Assembly (NCBI GenBank): GCA_946902985.2 | Contig: OX336388.2 | Location: 1,697,591,978 to 1,697,655,977 of the forward strand | DNA from: Meconema thalassinum | Lineage: Eukaryota > Arthropoda > Insecta > Orthoptera > Tettigoniidae | DNA length: 64,000 nt | Reading direction: 5' to 3' | Shown: piece by piece, positions 13,101-28,600 of the stretch | Layout: every line of letters begins with the position of its first letter | How positions within the stretch are numbered: the first letter of the stretch is position 1 | The notes under the pieces: model-generated | What the model was told of the DNA's origin: nothing | The model's database searches: none | What the model saw: the letters and a program-made list of their open reading frames with translations, nothing else | Made by a program: the position numbers and the translations under genes

Positions 13101-14531
13101 CAAGTAACTATAACTTCTAATCAAATTATTACAGGTAACTGTAACTTCGATACTAATTATGACAATAAACTCTAACTTCGTTACTAATTGTGACAAGTAA
13201 GAGTAATTTTGATAAAAAATTAAGGTAGGAAACTGTAACTTCAATACTAATTATGATAGGTAACAGTAACTTCGATACTAATTATGACAGGTAACTGTCA
13301 CTTCGTTACTATTTATAACAAGTCCCTGTAATTTCGATACAAATTATGGCAGGTAACTGTAACTTTGATACCAATTATGACAGGTAACAGGAACTTCGAT
13401 ACTAATTATGAGAGGTAACTGTAACTTCGTTACTAATTATGACAAGTAACACTAATTTTGATAAAAAAATATGGCAGGTAACTGTAACTTCGATACTAAT
13501 TAATACAGGTAACAGTAACTTCGTTATTAATTATGACAGGTTACTGTAATTTCGATACAAATTATGGCAGGTAACTGTAACTTCGATATTAATTATGACA
13601 GGTAACATTAACTTCGATACTTATTATGACAGGTAACTGGAATTTCGATACAAATTATGGCAGGTAACTGTAACTTCGATACTAATTATGACAGGTAACA
13701 GTAACTTCGATACTAATTATGACAAGTAACAATAACTTCGATACAATTTATGACAGGTAACAGTAACTTCGATACTAATTATGACAGGTAACAGTAATTT
13801 CGATACTTATTATGACAAGTTACTGTAACATCGATACTAATTATTACAGGTAACTGTAACTTCGATACTAATTATGACAAGGAACTGTAATTTCGATACA
13901 AATTATGGCAGGAACTGTAACTTCGATACTAATTATGACAGGTAACAGTAACTTCGATACTAATTATGACAAGTAACTATAACTTCGAATCAAATTATGA
14001 CATATAACTGTAACATCGGTACTAATTATGACAAGAAAATCTAACTTCGTTACTAATTATGACAAGCAACAGTAATCTTGATAAAAAATTATGTTAGGTA
14101 ACTGTAACTTCAATACTAATTATGACAGGTAACAGCAACTTCGATACTAATTATGACAGGTAACTGTAACTTCGTTACTAATTATGATAAGTAACTTTAA
14201 TTTCGATACTAATTATGGCAGGTAACTGTAACTTCGTAACTAATTATGAAAAGACCCTGTAATTTCGATACTAATTATGGCAGGTAACTGTAACATCGAT
14301 ACTAATTATGTCAGGTAACAGTAACTTCGGTACTAATTATGACAGGGAACTGTAACTTCGTTACTAATTATGACAATTAACTGTAATGTCGATACAAATT
14401 ATGACAGGTAACTGTAACTTCGTTACTAATTATGACAAGTAACTGTAATTTCGATACAAATTATGGCAGGTAACAGTACCTTCGATACTAATTATGACAG
14501 GTAACTGTAACTTCGATACTAATTATGACAA

Positions 14532-17500
14532 GGAAGTAACTTCGATACAAATTATGGCAGGTAACTGTAACTTATATACAAATTATGACAGGTAACGGTA
14601 ACCTCGATACTAATTATGACAAGAAAATCTAACTTCGTTACTAATTATGACAAGTAACAGTAATCTTGATAAAAAATTATGTTAGGTAACTGTAACTTCA
14701 ATACTAATTATGACAGGTAACAGTAACTTCGATACTAATTTTGACAGGTAACTGTAACTTCGTTACTAATTATGACAAGTAACTTTAATTTCGATACTAA
14801 TTATGGCAGGTAACTGTAACTTCGTTACTAATTATGACAAGTCCCTATAATTTCGATACAAATTATGGCAGGTAACTGTAACTTCGATACTAATTATGTC
14901 AGGTAACAGTAACTTCGATACTAATTATGACAGGAAACTGTAACTTCGTTACTAATAATGACAAGTAGCTGTAATTTCGATACAAATTATGACTGGTAAC
15001 TGTATCTTCGTTACTTATTATGACATGTAACTGTAATTTCAATACAAATTATGGCAGGTAACAGTACCTTCGATACTAATTATGACAGGTAACTGTAACT
15101 TAGATACTAATTATGACAAGGAACTGTAATTTCGATACAAATTATGGCAGGTAACTGTAACTTTGATACTAATTATGACAGGTAACAGTAACTTCGATAC
15201 TAATTATGACAAGTAACTGTAACTTCGTTACTAATTATGACAAGTAACTCTAATTTTGACAAAAATTATGGCAGGTAACTGTAACTTCGATACTAATTAA
15301 TACAGCGAACAGTAACTTCGATACTAATTATGACAGGTTACTGTAACATCGTTACTAATTATGTCAAGTAACTGTAACTTCGATACTAATTATGACAAGT
15401 AACTGTAACTTCGATACTTATTATGACAGGTAACTGTAACTTCATTACTAATTATGACAAGAAACAGTAACTTCGATACTAATTATGACAGGTAACTGTA
15501 ACTTCGATACTAATTATGACAAGTAACTGTAATTTCGATACAAATTTTGGAAGGTAACTGTAACTTCGATACTAATAATGACAGGTATCAGTAACTTCGA
15601 TACTAATTTTGACAAGTAACTGCAACTTCGATACTAATTATGGCAGGTAACTGTAACTTCGATACTAATTATGACAGGTAACAGTAACTTCGATACTAAT
15701 TATGACAAGTAACTATAACTTCTAATCAAATTATTACAGGTAACTGTAACTTCGATACTAATTATGACAATAAACTCTAACTTCGTTACTAATTGTGACA
15801 AGTAAGAGTAATTTTGATAAAAAATTAAGGTAGGAAACTGTAACTTCAATACTAATTATGATAGGTAACAGTAACTTCGATACTAATTATGACAGGTAAC
15901 TGTCACTTCGTTACTATTTATAACAAGTCCCTGTAATTTCGATACAAATTATGGCAGGTAACTGTAACTTTGATACCAATTATGACAGGTAACAGGAACT
16001 TCGATACTAATTATGACAGGTAACTGTAACTTCGTTACTAATTATGACAAGTAACACTAATTTTGATAAAAAAATATGGCAGGTAACTGTAACTTCGATA
16101 CTAATTAATACAGGTAACAGTAACTTCGTTATTAATTATGACAGGTTACTGTAATTTCGATACAAATTATGGCAGGTAACTGTAACTTCGATATTAATTA
16201 TGACAGGTAACAGTAACTTCGATACTTATTATGACAGGTAACTGGAATTTCGATACAAATTATGGCAGGTAACTGTAACTTCGATACTAATTATGACAGG
16301 TAACAGTAACTTCGATACTAATTATGACAAGTAACAATAACTTCGATACAATTTATGACAGGTAACAGTAACTTCGATACTAATTATGACAGTTAACAGT
16401 AATTTCGATACTTATTATGACAAGTTACTGTAACATCGATACTAATTATTACAGGTAACTGTAACTTCGATACTAATTATGACAAGGAACTGTAATTTCG
16501 ATACAAATTATGGCAGGAACTGTAACTTCGATACTAATTATGACAGGTAACAGTAACTTCGATACTAATTATGACAAGTAACTATAACTTCGAATCAAAT
16601 TATGACATATAACTGTAACATCGGTACTAATTATGACAAGAAAATCTAACTTCGTTACTAATTATGACAAGTAACAGTAATCTTGATAAAAAATTATGTT
16701 AGGTAACTGTAACTTCAATACTAATTATGACAGGTAACAGCAACTTCGATACTAATTATGACAGGTAACTGTAACTTCGTTACTAATTATGATAAGTAAC
16801 TTTAATTTCGATACTAATTATGGCAGGTAACTGTAACTTCGTAACTAATTATGAAAAGTCCCTGTAATTTCGATACTAATTATGGCAGGTAACTGTAACA
16901 TCGATACTAATTATGTCAGGTAACAGTAACTTCGGTACTAATTATGACAGGGAACTGTAACTTCGTTACTAATTATGACAATTAACTGTAATGTCGATAC
17001 AAATTATGACAGGTAACTGTAACTTCGTTACTAATTATGACAAGTAACTGTAATTTCGATACAAATTATGGCAGGTAACAGTACCTTCGATACTAATTAT
17101 GACAGGTAACTGTAACTTCGATACTAATTATGACAAGGAACCGTAACTTCGATACAAATTATGGCAGGTAACTGTAACTTCGATACAAATTATGACAGGT
17201 AACTGTAACCTCGATACTAATTATGACAAGAAAATCTAACTTCGTTACTAATTATGACAAGTAACAGTAATCTTGATAAAAAATTATGTTAGGTAACTGT
17301 AACTTCAATACTAATTATGACAGGTAACAGTAACTTCGATTCTAATTATGACAGGTAACTGTAACTTCGTTACTAATTATGACATGTAACTTTAATTTCG
17401 ATACTAATTATGGCAGGTAACTGTAACTTCGTTACTAATTATGACAAGTCCCTATAATTTCGATACAAATTATGGCAGGTAACTGTAACTTCGATACTAA

Positions 17501-20020
17501 TTATGTCAGGTAACAGTAACTTCGATACTAATTATGACAGGAAACTGTAACTTCGTTACTAATTATGACAAGTAGCTGTAATTTCAATACAAATTATGAC
17601 TGGTAACTGTATCTTCGTTACTTATTATGACAAGTAACTGTAATTTCGATACAAATTATGGCAGGTAACAGTACCTTCGATACTAATTATGACAGGTAAC
17701 TGTAACTAAGATACTAATTATGACAAGGAACTGTAATTTCGATACAAATTATGGCAGGTAACTGTAACTTTGATACTAATTATGACAGGTAACAGTAACT
17801 TCGATACTAATTATGACAAGTAACTGTAACTTCGTTACTAATTATGACAAGTAACTCTAATTTTGATAAAAATTATGGCAGGTAACTGTAACTTCGATAC
17901 TAATTAATACAGCGAACAGTAACTTCGATACTAATTATGACAGGTTACTGTAACATCGTTACTAATTATGTCAAGTAACTGTAACTTCGATACTAATTAT
18001 GACAAGTAACTGTAACTTCGATACTTATTATGACAAGTAACTGTAATTTCGATACAAATTTTGGAAGGTAACTGTAACTTCGATACTAATAATGACAGGT
18101 ATCAGTAACTTCGATACTAATTTTGACAAGTAACTGCAACTTCGATACTAATTATGGCAGGTAACTGGAACTTCGATACTAATTATGACAGGTAACAGTA
18201 ATTTCGATACTAATTATGACAAGTAAATGTAACTTCGATACTAATTATGACAGGTAACTGTAACTTCGTTACTAATTATGACAAGTAACTGTAATTTCGT
18301 TACAAATTATGGCAGGTAATTGTAATTTCGATACTAATTATGACAGGTAACAGTAACTTCGATACTAATTATGACAAGTAACTGTAATTTCGATACAAAT
18401 TATGACAGCTAACTGTAACTTCATAAATAATTATGACAAGTAACTGTAATTCCGATACAAATTATGGCAGGTACCAGTACCTTCGATACTAATTATGACA
18501 GGTAACTGTAACTTCGATACTAATTATGACAAGGAACTGTAATTTCGATAAAAATTATGGCAGGTAACTGTAACCTCGATACTAATTATGACAGGTAACA
18601 GTAACTTCGATACTAATTATGACATTAACTATAACTTCTAATCAAATTATTACAGGTAACTGTAACTTCGATACTAATTATGACAATAAACTCTAACTTC
18701 GTTACTAATTGTGACAAGTAAGAGTAATTTTGATAAAAAATTAAGGTAGGTAACTGTAACTTCAATACTAATTATGATAGGTAACAGTAACTTCGATACT
18801 AATTATGACAGGTAACTGTCACTTCGTTACTATTTATAACAAGTCCCTGTAATTTCGATACAAATTATGGCAGGTAACTTTAACTTTGATACCAATTATG
18901 ACAGGTAACAGGAACTTCGATACTAATTATGACAGGTAACTGTAACTTCGTTACTAATTATGACAAGTAACACTAATTTTGATAAAAAATATGGCAGGTA
19001 ACTGTAACTTCGATACTAATTAATACAGGTAACAGTAACTTCGTTATTAATTATGACAGGTTACTGTAATTTCGATACAAATTATGGCAGGTAACTGTAA
19101 CTTCGATATTAATTATGACAGGTAACAGTAACTTCGATACTTATTATGACAGGTAACTGGAATTTCGATACAAATTATGGCAGGTAACTGTAACTTCGAT
19201 ACTAATTATGACAGGTAACAGTAATTTCGATACTAATTATGACACGTAACAATAACTTCGATACAATTTATGACAGGTAACAGTAACTTCGATACTAATT
19301 ATGACAGGTAACAGTAATTTCGATACTAATTATGACAAGTTACTGTAACATCGATACTAATTATTACAGGTAACTGTAACTTCGATACTAATTATGACAA
19401 GGAACTGTAATTTCGATACAAATTATGGCAGGAACTGTAACTTCGATACTAATTATGACAGGTAACAGTAACTTCGATACTAATTATGACAAGTAACTAT
19501 AACTTCGAATCAAATTATGACATATAACTGTAACTTCGGTACTAATTATGACAAGAAAATATAACTTCGTTACTAATTATGACAAGTAACAGTAATCTTG
19601 ATAAAAAATTATGTTAGGTAACTGTAACTTCGATACTAATTATGACAGGTAACTGTAACTTCGTTACTAATTATGATAAGTAACTTTAATTTCGATAATA
19701 ATTATGGCAGGTAACTGTAACTTCGTAACTAATTATGAAAAGTCCCTGTAATTTCGATACTAATTATGGCAGGTTACTGTAACATCGATACTAATTATGT
19801 CAGGTAACAGTAACTTCGGTACTAATTATGACAGGGAACTGTCACTTCGTTACTAATTATGACAATTAACTGTAATGTCGATACAAATTATGACAGGTAA
19901 CTGTAACTTCGTTACTAATTATGACAAGTAACTGTAATTTCGATACAAATTATGGCAGGTAACAGTACCTTCGATACTAATTATGACAGGTAACTGTAAC
20001 TTCGATACTAATTATGACAA
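14532..20020 (+). repeat. Satellite higher-order repeat unit, 5489 bp
   Basis: This is one copy of a higher-order repeat, bounded at its start by a diagnostic shortened monomer (GGAAGTAACTTCG at 14532) that recurs at 20021. Inside, a second diagnostic monomer (GGAACCGTAACTTCG) lies at 17137, exactly 2605 bp in. The next unit has the same second marker 2605 bp from its own start. The unit therefore consists of two related subunits of about 2.6 and 2.9 kb, roughly 177 monomers in total. Boundaries are a phase choice, not biological ends. Confidence 0.8.
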
Positions 20021-23000
20021 GGAAGTAACTTCGATACAAATTATGGCAGGTAACTGTAACTTATATACAAATTATGACAGGTAACGGTAACCTCGATACT
20101 AATTATGACAAGAAAATCTAACTTCGTTACTAATTATGACAAGTAACAGTAATCTTGATAAAAAATTATGTTAGGTAACTGTAACTTCAATACTAATTAT
20201 GACAGGTAACAGTAACTTCGATACTAATTATGACAGGTAACTGTAACTTCGTTACTAATTATGACAAGTAACTTTAATTTCGATACTAATTATGGCAGGT
20301 AACTGTAACTTCGTTACTAATTATGACAAGTCCCTATAATTTCGATACAAATTATGGCAGGTAACTGTAACTTCGATACTAATTATGTCAGGTAACAGTA
20401 ACTTCGATACTAATTATGACAGGAAACTGTAACTTCGTTACTAATTATGACAAGTAGCTGTAATGTCGATACAAATTATGACTGGTAACTGTATCTTCGT
20501 TACTTATTATGACAAGTAACTGTAATTTCGATACAAATTATGGCAGGTAACAGTACCTTCGATACTAATTATGACAGGTAACTGTAACTTAGATACTAAT
20601 TATGACAAGGAACTGTAATTTCGATACAAATTATGGCAGGTAACTGTAACTTTGATACTAATTATGACAGGTAACAGTAACTTCGATACTAATTATGACA
20701 AGTAACTGTAACTTCGTTACTAATTATGACAAGTAACTCTAATTTTGACAAAAATTATGGCAGGTAACTGTAACTTCGATACTAATTAATACAGCGAACA
20801 GTAACTTCGATACTAATTATGACAGGTTACTGTAACATCGTTACTAATTATGTCAAGTAACTGTAACTTCGATACTAATTATGACAAGTAACTGTAACTT
20901 CGATACTTATTATGACAGGTAACTGTAACTTCATTACTAATTATGACAAGAAACAGTAACTTCGATACTAATTATGACAGGTAACTGTAACTTCGATACT
21001 AATTATGACAAGTAACTGTAATTTCGATACAAATTTTGGAAGGTAACTGTAACTTCGATACTAATAATGACAGGTATCAGTAACTTCGATACTAATTTTG
21101 ACAAGTAACTGCAACTTCGATACTAATTATGGCAGGTAACTGTAACTTCGATACTAATTATGACAGGTAACAGTAACTTCGATACTAATTATGACAAGTA
21201 ACTATAACTTCTAATCAAATTATTACAGGTAACTGTAACTTCGATACTAATTATGACAATAAACTCTAACTTCGTTACTAATTGTGACAAGTAAGAGTAA
21301 TTTTGATAAAAAATTAAGGTAGGTAACTGTAACTTCAATACTAATTATGATAGGTAACAGTAACTTCGATACTAATTATGACAGGTAACTGTCACTTCGT
21401 TACTATTTATAACAAGTCCCTGTAATTTCGATACAAATTATGGCAGGTAACTGTAAGTTTGATACCAATTATGACAGGTAACAGGAACTTCGATACTAAT
21501 TATGACAGGTAACTGTAACTTCGTTACTAATTATGACAAGTAACACTAATTTTGATAAAAAAATATGGCAGGTAACTGTAACTTCGATACTAATTAATAC
21601 AGGTAACAGTAACTTCGTTATTAATTATGACAGTTTACTGTAATTTCGATACAAATTATGGCAGGTAACTGTAACTTCGATATTAATTATGACAGGTAAC
21701 AGTAACTTCGATACTTATTATGACAGGTAACTGGAATTTCGATACAAATTATGGCAGGTAACTGTAACTTCGATACTAATTATGACAGGTAACAGTAACT
21801 TCGATACTAATTATGACAAGTAACAATAACTTCGATACAATTTATGACAGGTAACAGTAACTTCGATACTAATTATGACAGGTAACAGTAATTTCGATAC
21901 TTATTATGACAAGTTACTGTAACATCGATACTAATTATTACAGGTAACTGTAACTTCGATACTAATTATGACAAGGAAATGTAATTTCGATACAAATTAT
22001 GGCAGGAACTGTAACTTCGATACTAATTATGACAGGTAACAGTAACTTCGATACTAATTATGACAAGTAACTATAACTTCGAATCAAATTATGACATATA
22101 ACTGTAACTTCGGTACTAATTATGACAAGAAAATCTAACTTCGTTACTAATTATGACAAGTAACAGTAATCTTGATAAAAAATTATATTAGGTAACTGTA
22201 ACTTCAATACTAATTATGACAGGTAACAGCAACTTCGATACTAATTATGACAGGTAACTGTAACTTCGTTACTAATTATGATAAGTAACTTTAATTTCGA
22301 TACTAATTATGGCAGGTAACTGTAACTTCGTAACTAATTATGAAAAGTCCCTGTAATTTCGATACTAATTATGGCAGGTAACTGTAACATCGATACTAAT
22401 TATGTCAGGTAACAGTAACTTCGGTACTAATTATGACAGGGAACTGTAACTTCGTTACTAATTATGACAATTAACTGTAATGTCGATACAAATTATGACA
22501 GGTAACTGTAACTTCGTTACTAATTATGACAAGTAACTGTAATTTCGATACAAATTATGGCAGGTAACAGTACCTTCGATACTAATTATGACAGGTAACT
22601 GTAACTTCGATACTAATTATGACAAGGAACCGTAACTTCGATACAAATTATGGCAGGTAACTGTAAATTCGATACAAATTACGACAGGTAACTGTAACCT
22701 CGATACTAATTATGACAAGAAAATCTAACTTCGTTACTAATTATGACAAGTAACAGTAATCTTGATAAAAAATTATGTTAGGTAACTGTAACTTCAATAC
22801 TAATTATGACAGGTAACAGTAACTTCGATACTAATTATGACAGGTAACTGTAACTTCGTTACTAATTATGACATGTAACTTTAATTTCGATACTAATTAT
22901 GGCAGGTAACTGTAACTTCGTTACTAATTATGACAAGTCCCTATAATTTCGATACAAATTATGGCAGGTAACTGTAACTTCGATACTAATTATGTCAGGT

Positions 23001-25634
23001 AACAGTAACTTCGATACTAATTATGACAGGAAACTGTAACTTCGTTACTAATTATGACAAGTAGCTGTAATTTCGATACAAATTATTACTGGTAACTGTA
23101 TCTTCGTTACTTATTATGACAAGTAACTGTAATTTCGATACAAATTATGGCAGGTAACAGTACCTTCGATACTAATTATGACAGGTAACTGTAACTTAGA
23201 TACTAATTATGACAAGGAACTGTAATTTCGATACAAATTATGGCAGGTAACTGTAACTTTGATACTAATTATGACAGGTAACAGTAACTTCGATACTAAT
23301 TATGACAAGTAACTGTAACTTCGTTACTAATTATGACAAGTAACTCTAATTTTGATAAAAATTATGGCAGGTAACTGTAACTTCGATACTAATTAATACA
23401 GCGAACAGTAACTTCGATACTAATTATGACAGGTTACTGTAACATCGTTACTAATTATGTCAAGTAACTGTAACTTCGATACTAATTATGACAAGTAACT
23501 GTAACTTCGATACTTATTATGACAGGTAACTGTAACTTCATTACTAATTATGACAAGAAACAGTAACTTCGATACTAATTATGACAGGTAACTGTAACTT
23601 CGATACTAATTATGACAAGTAACTGTAATTTCGATACAAATTTTGGAAGGTAACAGTAACTTCGATACTAATAATGACAGGTATCAGTAACTCCGATACT
23701 AATTTTGACAAGTAACTGCAACTTCGATACTAATTATGGCAGGTAACTGGATCTTCGATACTAATTATGACAGGTAACAGTAATTTCGATACTAATTATG
23801 ACAAGTAAATGTAACTTCGATACTAATTATGACAGGTAACTGTAACTTCGTTACTAATTATGACAAGTAACTGTAATTTCGTTACAAATTATGGCAGGTA
23901 ATTGTAATTTCGATACTAATTATGACAGGTAACAGTAACTTCGATACTAATTATGACAAGTAACTGTAATTTCGATACAAATTATGACAGCTAACTGTAA
24001 CTTCATAAATAATTATGACAAGTAACTGTAATTCCGATACAAATTATGGCAGGTACCAGTACCTTCGATACTAATTATGACAGGTAACTGTAACTTCGAT
24101 ACTAATTATGACAAGGAACTGTAATTTCGATAAAAATTATGGCAGGTAACTGTAACTTCGATACTAATTATGACAGGTAACAGTAACTTCGATACTAATT
24201 ATGACAAGTAACTATAACTTCTAATCAAATTATTACAGGTAACTGTAACTTCGATACTAATTATGACAATAAACTCTAACTTCGTTACTAATTGTGACAA
24301 GTAAGAGTAATTTTGATAAAAAATTAAGGTAGGTAACTGTAACTTCAATACTAATTATGATAGGTAACAGTAACTTCGATACTAATTATGACAGGTAACT
24401 GTCACTTCGTTACTATTTATAACAAGTCCCTGTAATTTCGATACAAATTATGGCAGGTAACTTTAACTTTGATACCAATTATGACAGGTAACAGGAACTT
24501 CGATACTAATTATGACAGGTAACTGTAACTTCGTTACTAATTATGACAAGTAACACTAATTTTGATAAGAAATATGGCAGGTAACTGTAACTTCGATACT
24601 AATTAATACAGGTAACAGTAACTTCGTTATTAATTATGACAGGTTACTGTAATTTCGATACAAATTATGGCAGGTAACTGTAACTTCGATATTAATTATG
24701 ACAGGTAACAGTAACTTCGATACTTATTATGACAGGTAACTGGAATTTCGATACAAATTATGGCAGGTAACTGTAACTTCGATACTAATTATGACAGGTA
24801 ACAGTAACTTCGATACTAATTATGACACGTAACAATAACTTCGATACAATTTATGACAGGTAACAGTAACTTCGATACTAATTATGACAGGTAACAGTAA
24901 TTTCGATACTAATTATGACAAGTTACTGTAACATCGATACTAATTATTACAGGTAACTGTAACTTCGATACTAATTATGACAAGGAACTTTAATTTCGAT
25001 ACAAATTATGGCAGGAACTGTAACTTCGATACTAATTATGACAGGTAACAGTAACTTCGATACTAATTATGACAAGTAACTATAACTTCGAATCAAATTA
25101 TGACATATAACTGTAACATCGGTACTAATTATGACAAGAAAATCTAACTTCGTTACTAATTATGACAAGTAACAGTAATCTTGATAAAAAATTATGTTAG
25201 GTAACTGTAACTTCAATACTAATTATGACAGGTAACAGCAACTTCGATACTAATTATGACAGGTAACTGTAACTTCGTTACTAATTATGATAAGTAACTT
25301 TAATTTCGATACTAATTATGTCAGGTAACTGTAACTTCGTAACTAATTATGAAAAGTCCCTGTAATTTCGATACTAATTATGGCAGGTAACTGTAACATC
25401 GATACTAATTATGTCAGGTAACAGTAACTTCGGTACTAATTATGACAGGGAACTGTAACTTCGTTACTAATTATGACAATTAACTGTAATGTCGATACAA
25501 ATTATGACAGGTAACTGTAACTTCGTTACTAATTATGACAAGTAACTGTAATTTCGATACAAATTATGGCAGGTAACAGTACCTTCGATACTAATTATGA
25601 CAGGTAACTGTAACTTCGATACTAATTATGACAA
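20021..25634 (+). repeat. Satellite higher-order repeat unit, 5614-bp variant
   Basis: This next copy of the higher-order repeat starts at the same shortened monomer and ends before its next occurrence at 25635. The second marker is at 22626, again 2605 bp in and 5489 bp from its counterpart at 17137. The unit is 125 bp longer than its neighbour, about four monomers, all in the second subunit. Similar but less regular subunits extend left to about 8.4 kb (second marker at 8824 and 11832) and right to about 27 kb. Confidence 0.78.
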
Positions 25635-28600
25635 GGAAGTAACTTCGATACAAATTATGCCAGGTAACTGTAACTTATATACAAATTATGACAGGTAACG
25701 GTAACCTCGATACTAATTATGACAAGAAAATCTAACTTCGTTACTAATTATGACAAGTAACAGTAATCTTGATAAAAAATTATGTTAGGTAACTGTAACT
25801 TCAATACTAATTATGACAGGTAACAGTAACTTCGATACTAATTATGACAGGTAACTGTAACTTCGTTACTAATTATGACAAGTAACTTTAATTTCGATAC
25901 TAATTATGGCAGGTAACTGTAACTTCGTTACTAATTATGACAAGTCCCTATAATTTCGATACAAATTATGGCAGGTAACTGTAACTTCGATACTAATTAT
26001 GTCAGGTAACAGTAACTTCGATACTAATTATGACAGGAAACTGTAACTTCGTTACTAATTATGACAAGTAGCTGTAATTTCGATACAAATTATGACTGGT
26101 AACTGTATCTTCGTTACTTATTATGACAAGTAACTGTAATTTCGATACAAATTATGGCAGGTAACAGTACCTTCGATACTAATTATGACAGGTAACTGTA
26201 ACTTAGATACTAATTATGACAAGGAACTGTAATTTCGATACAAATTATGGCAGGTAACTGTAACTTTGATACTAATTATGACAGGTAACAGTAACTTCGA
26301 TACTAATTATGACAAGTAACTGTAACTTCGTTACTAATTATGACAAGTAACTCTAATTTTGACAAAAATTATGGCAGGTAACTGTAACTTCGATACTAAT
26401 TAATACAGCGAACAGTAACTTCGATACTAATTATGACAGGTTACTGTAACATCGTTACTAATTATGTCAAGTAACTGTAACTTCGATACTAATTATGACA
26501 AGTAACTGTAACTTCGATACTTATTATGACAGGTAACTGTAACTTCATTACTAATTATGACAAGAAACAGTAACTTCGATACTAATTATGACAGGTAACT
26601 GTAACTTCGATACTAATTATGACAAGTAACTGTAATTTCGATACAAATTTTGGAAGGTAACTGTAACTTCGATACTAATAATGACAGGTATCAGTAACTT
26701 CGATACTAATTTTGACAAGTAACTGCAACTTCGATACTAATTATGGCAGGTAACTGGAACTTCGATACTAATTATGACAGGTAACAGTAATTTCGATACT
26801 AATTATGACAAGTAAATGTAACTTCGATACTAATTATGACAGGTAACTGTAACTTCGTTACTAATTATGACAAGTAACTGTAATTTCGTTACAAATTATG
26901 GCAGGTAATTGTAATTTCGATACTAATTATGACAAGTAAATGTAACTTCGATACTAATTATGGCAGGTAACAGTAACTTCGATACTAATTATGACAAGTA
27001 ACTGTAATTTCGATACAAATTATGACAGCTAACTGTAACTTCAAAAATAATTATGACACGTAACTGTAATTCCGATACAAATTATGGCAGGTACCAGTAC
27101 CTTCGATACTAATTATGACAGGTAACTGTAACTTCGATACTAATTATGACAAGGAACTGTAATTTCGATAAAAATTATGGCAGGTAACTGTAACTTCGAT
27201 ACTAATTATGACAGGTAACTGGAACTTCGATACTAATTATGACAGGTAACTGTAATTTCGATACTAATTATGACAAGTAAATGTAACTTCGATACTAATT
27301 ATGACAAGTAACTATAACTTCTAATCAAATTATTACAGGTAACTGTAACTTCGATACTAATTATGACAAGAAACTCTAACTTCGTTACTAATTGTGACAA
27401 GTATCAGTAATTTTGATAAAAAATTAAGGTAGGTAACTGTAACTTCAATACTAATTATGACAGGTAACAGTAACTTCGATACTAATTATGACAGGTAACT
27501 GTCACTTCGTTACTATTTATGACAAGTCCCTGTAATTTCGATACAAATTATGGCAGGTAACTGTAACTTTGATACCAATTATGACAGGTAACAGGAACTT
27601 CGATACTAATTATGACAGGTAACTGTAACTTCGTTACTAATTATGACAAGTAACACTAATTTTGATAAAAAAATATGGCAGGTAACTGTAACTTCGATAC
27701 TAATTAATAAAGGTAACAGTAAATTCGACATTAATTATGACAGGTTACTGTAATTTCGATACAAATTATGGCAGGTAACTGTAACTTCGATATTAATTAT
27801 GACAGGTAACAGTAACTTCGATACTTATTATGACAGGTAACTGGAATTTCGATACAAATTATGGCAGGTAACTGTAACTTCGATATTAATTATGACAGGT
27901 AACAGTAACTTCGATACTTATTATGACAAGTAACAATAACTTCGATACAATTTATGACAGGTAACAGTAACTTCGATACTAATTATGACAAAAAACTCTA
28001 ACTTCGTTACTAATTATGACAAGTAACAGTAATTTTGATAAAAAATTATGGTAGGTAACTGTAACTTCAATACGTACTATGACAGGTAACAGTAACTTCG
28101 ATACTAATTATGACAGGTAACTGTCACTTCGTTACTAATTATGACAAGTAACTTTAATTTCGATACTAATTATGGCAGGTAACTGTAACTTCGTTACTAA
28201 TTATGACAAGTCCCTGTAATTTCGATGCAAATTATGGCAGGTAACTGTAACTTCGATACTAATTATGTCAGGTAACAGTAACTTCGATTCTAATTAATAC
28301 AGATAACAGTAACTTCGATACTAATTATGACAGGTTACTGTAACATCGTTACTAATTATGTCAAGTAACTGTAACTACGATACTAATTATCACAAGTAAC
28401 TGTAACCTCGAAACTTATTATGACAGGTAACTGTATGTTCATTACTAATTATGACAAGAAACTGTAACTTCGATACTAATTATGACAGGTAACAGTAACT
28501 TCGATATTAATTATGACAAGTAACACTAACTTCAATACTAATTATGACAGGTAACAGTAACTTCGATACTAATTATGGCAGGTAACTGAAACTTCGTTAC

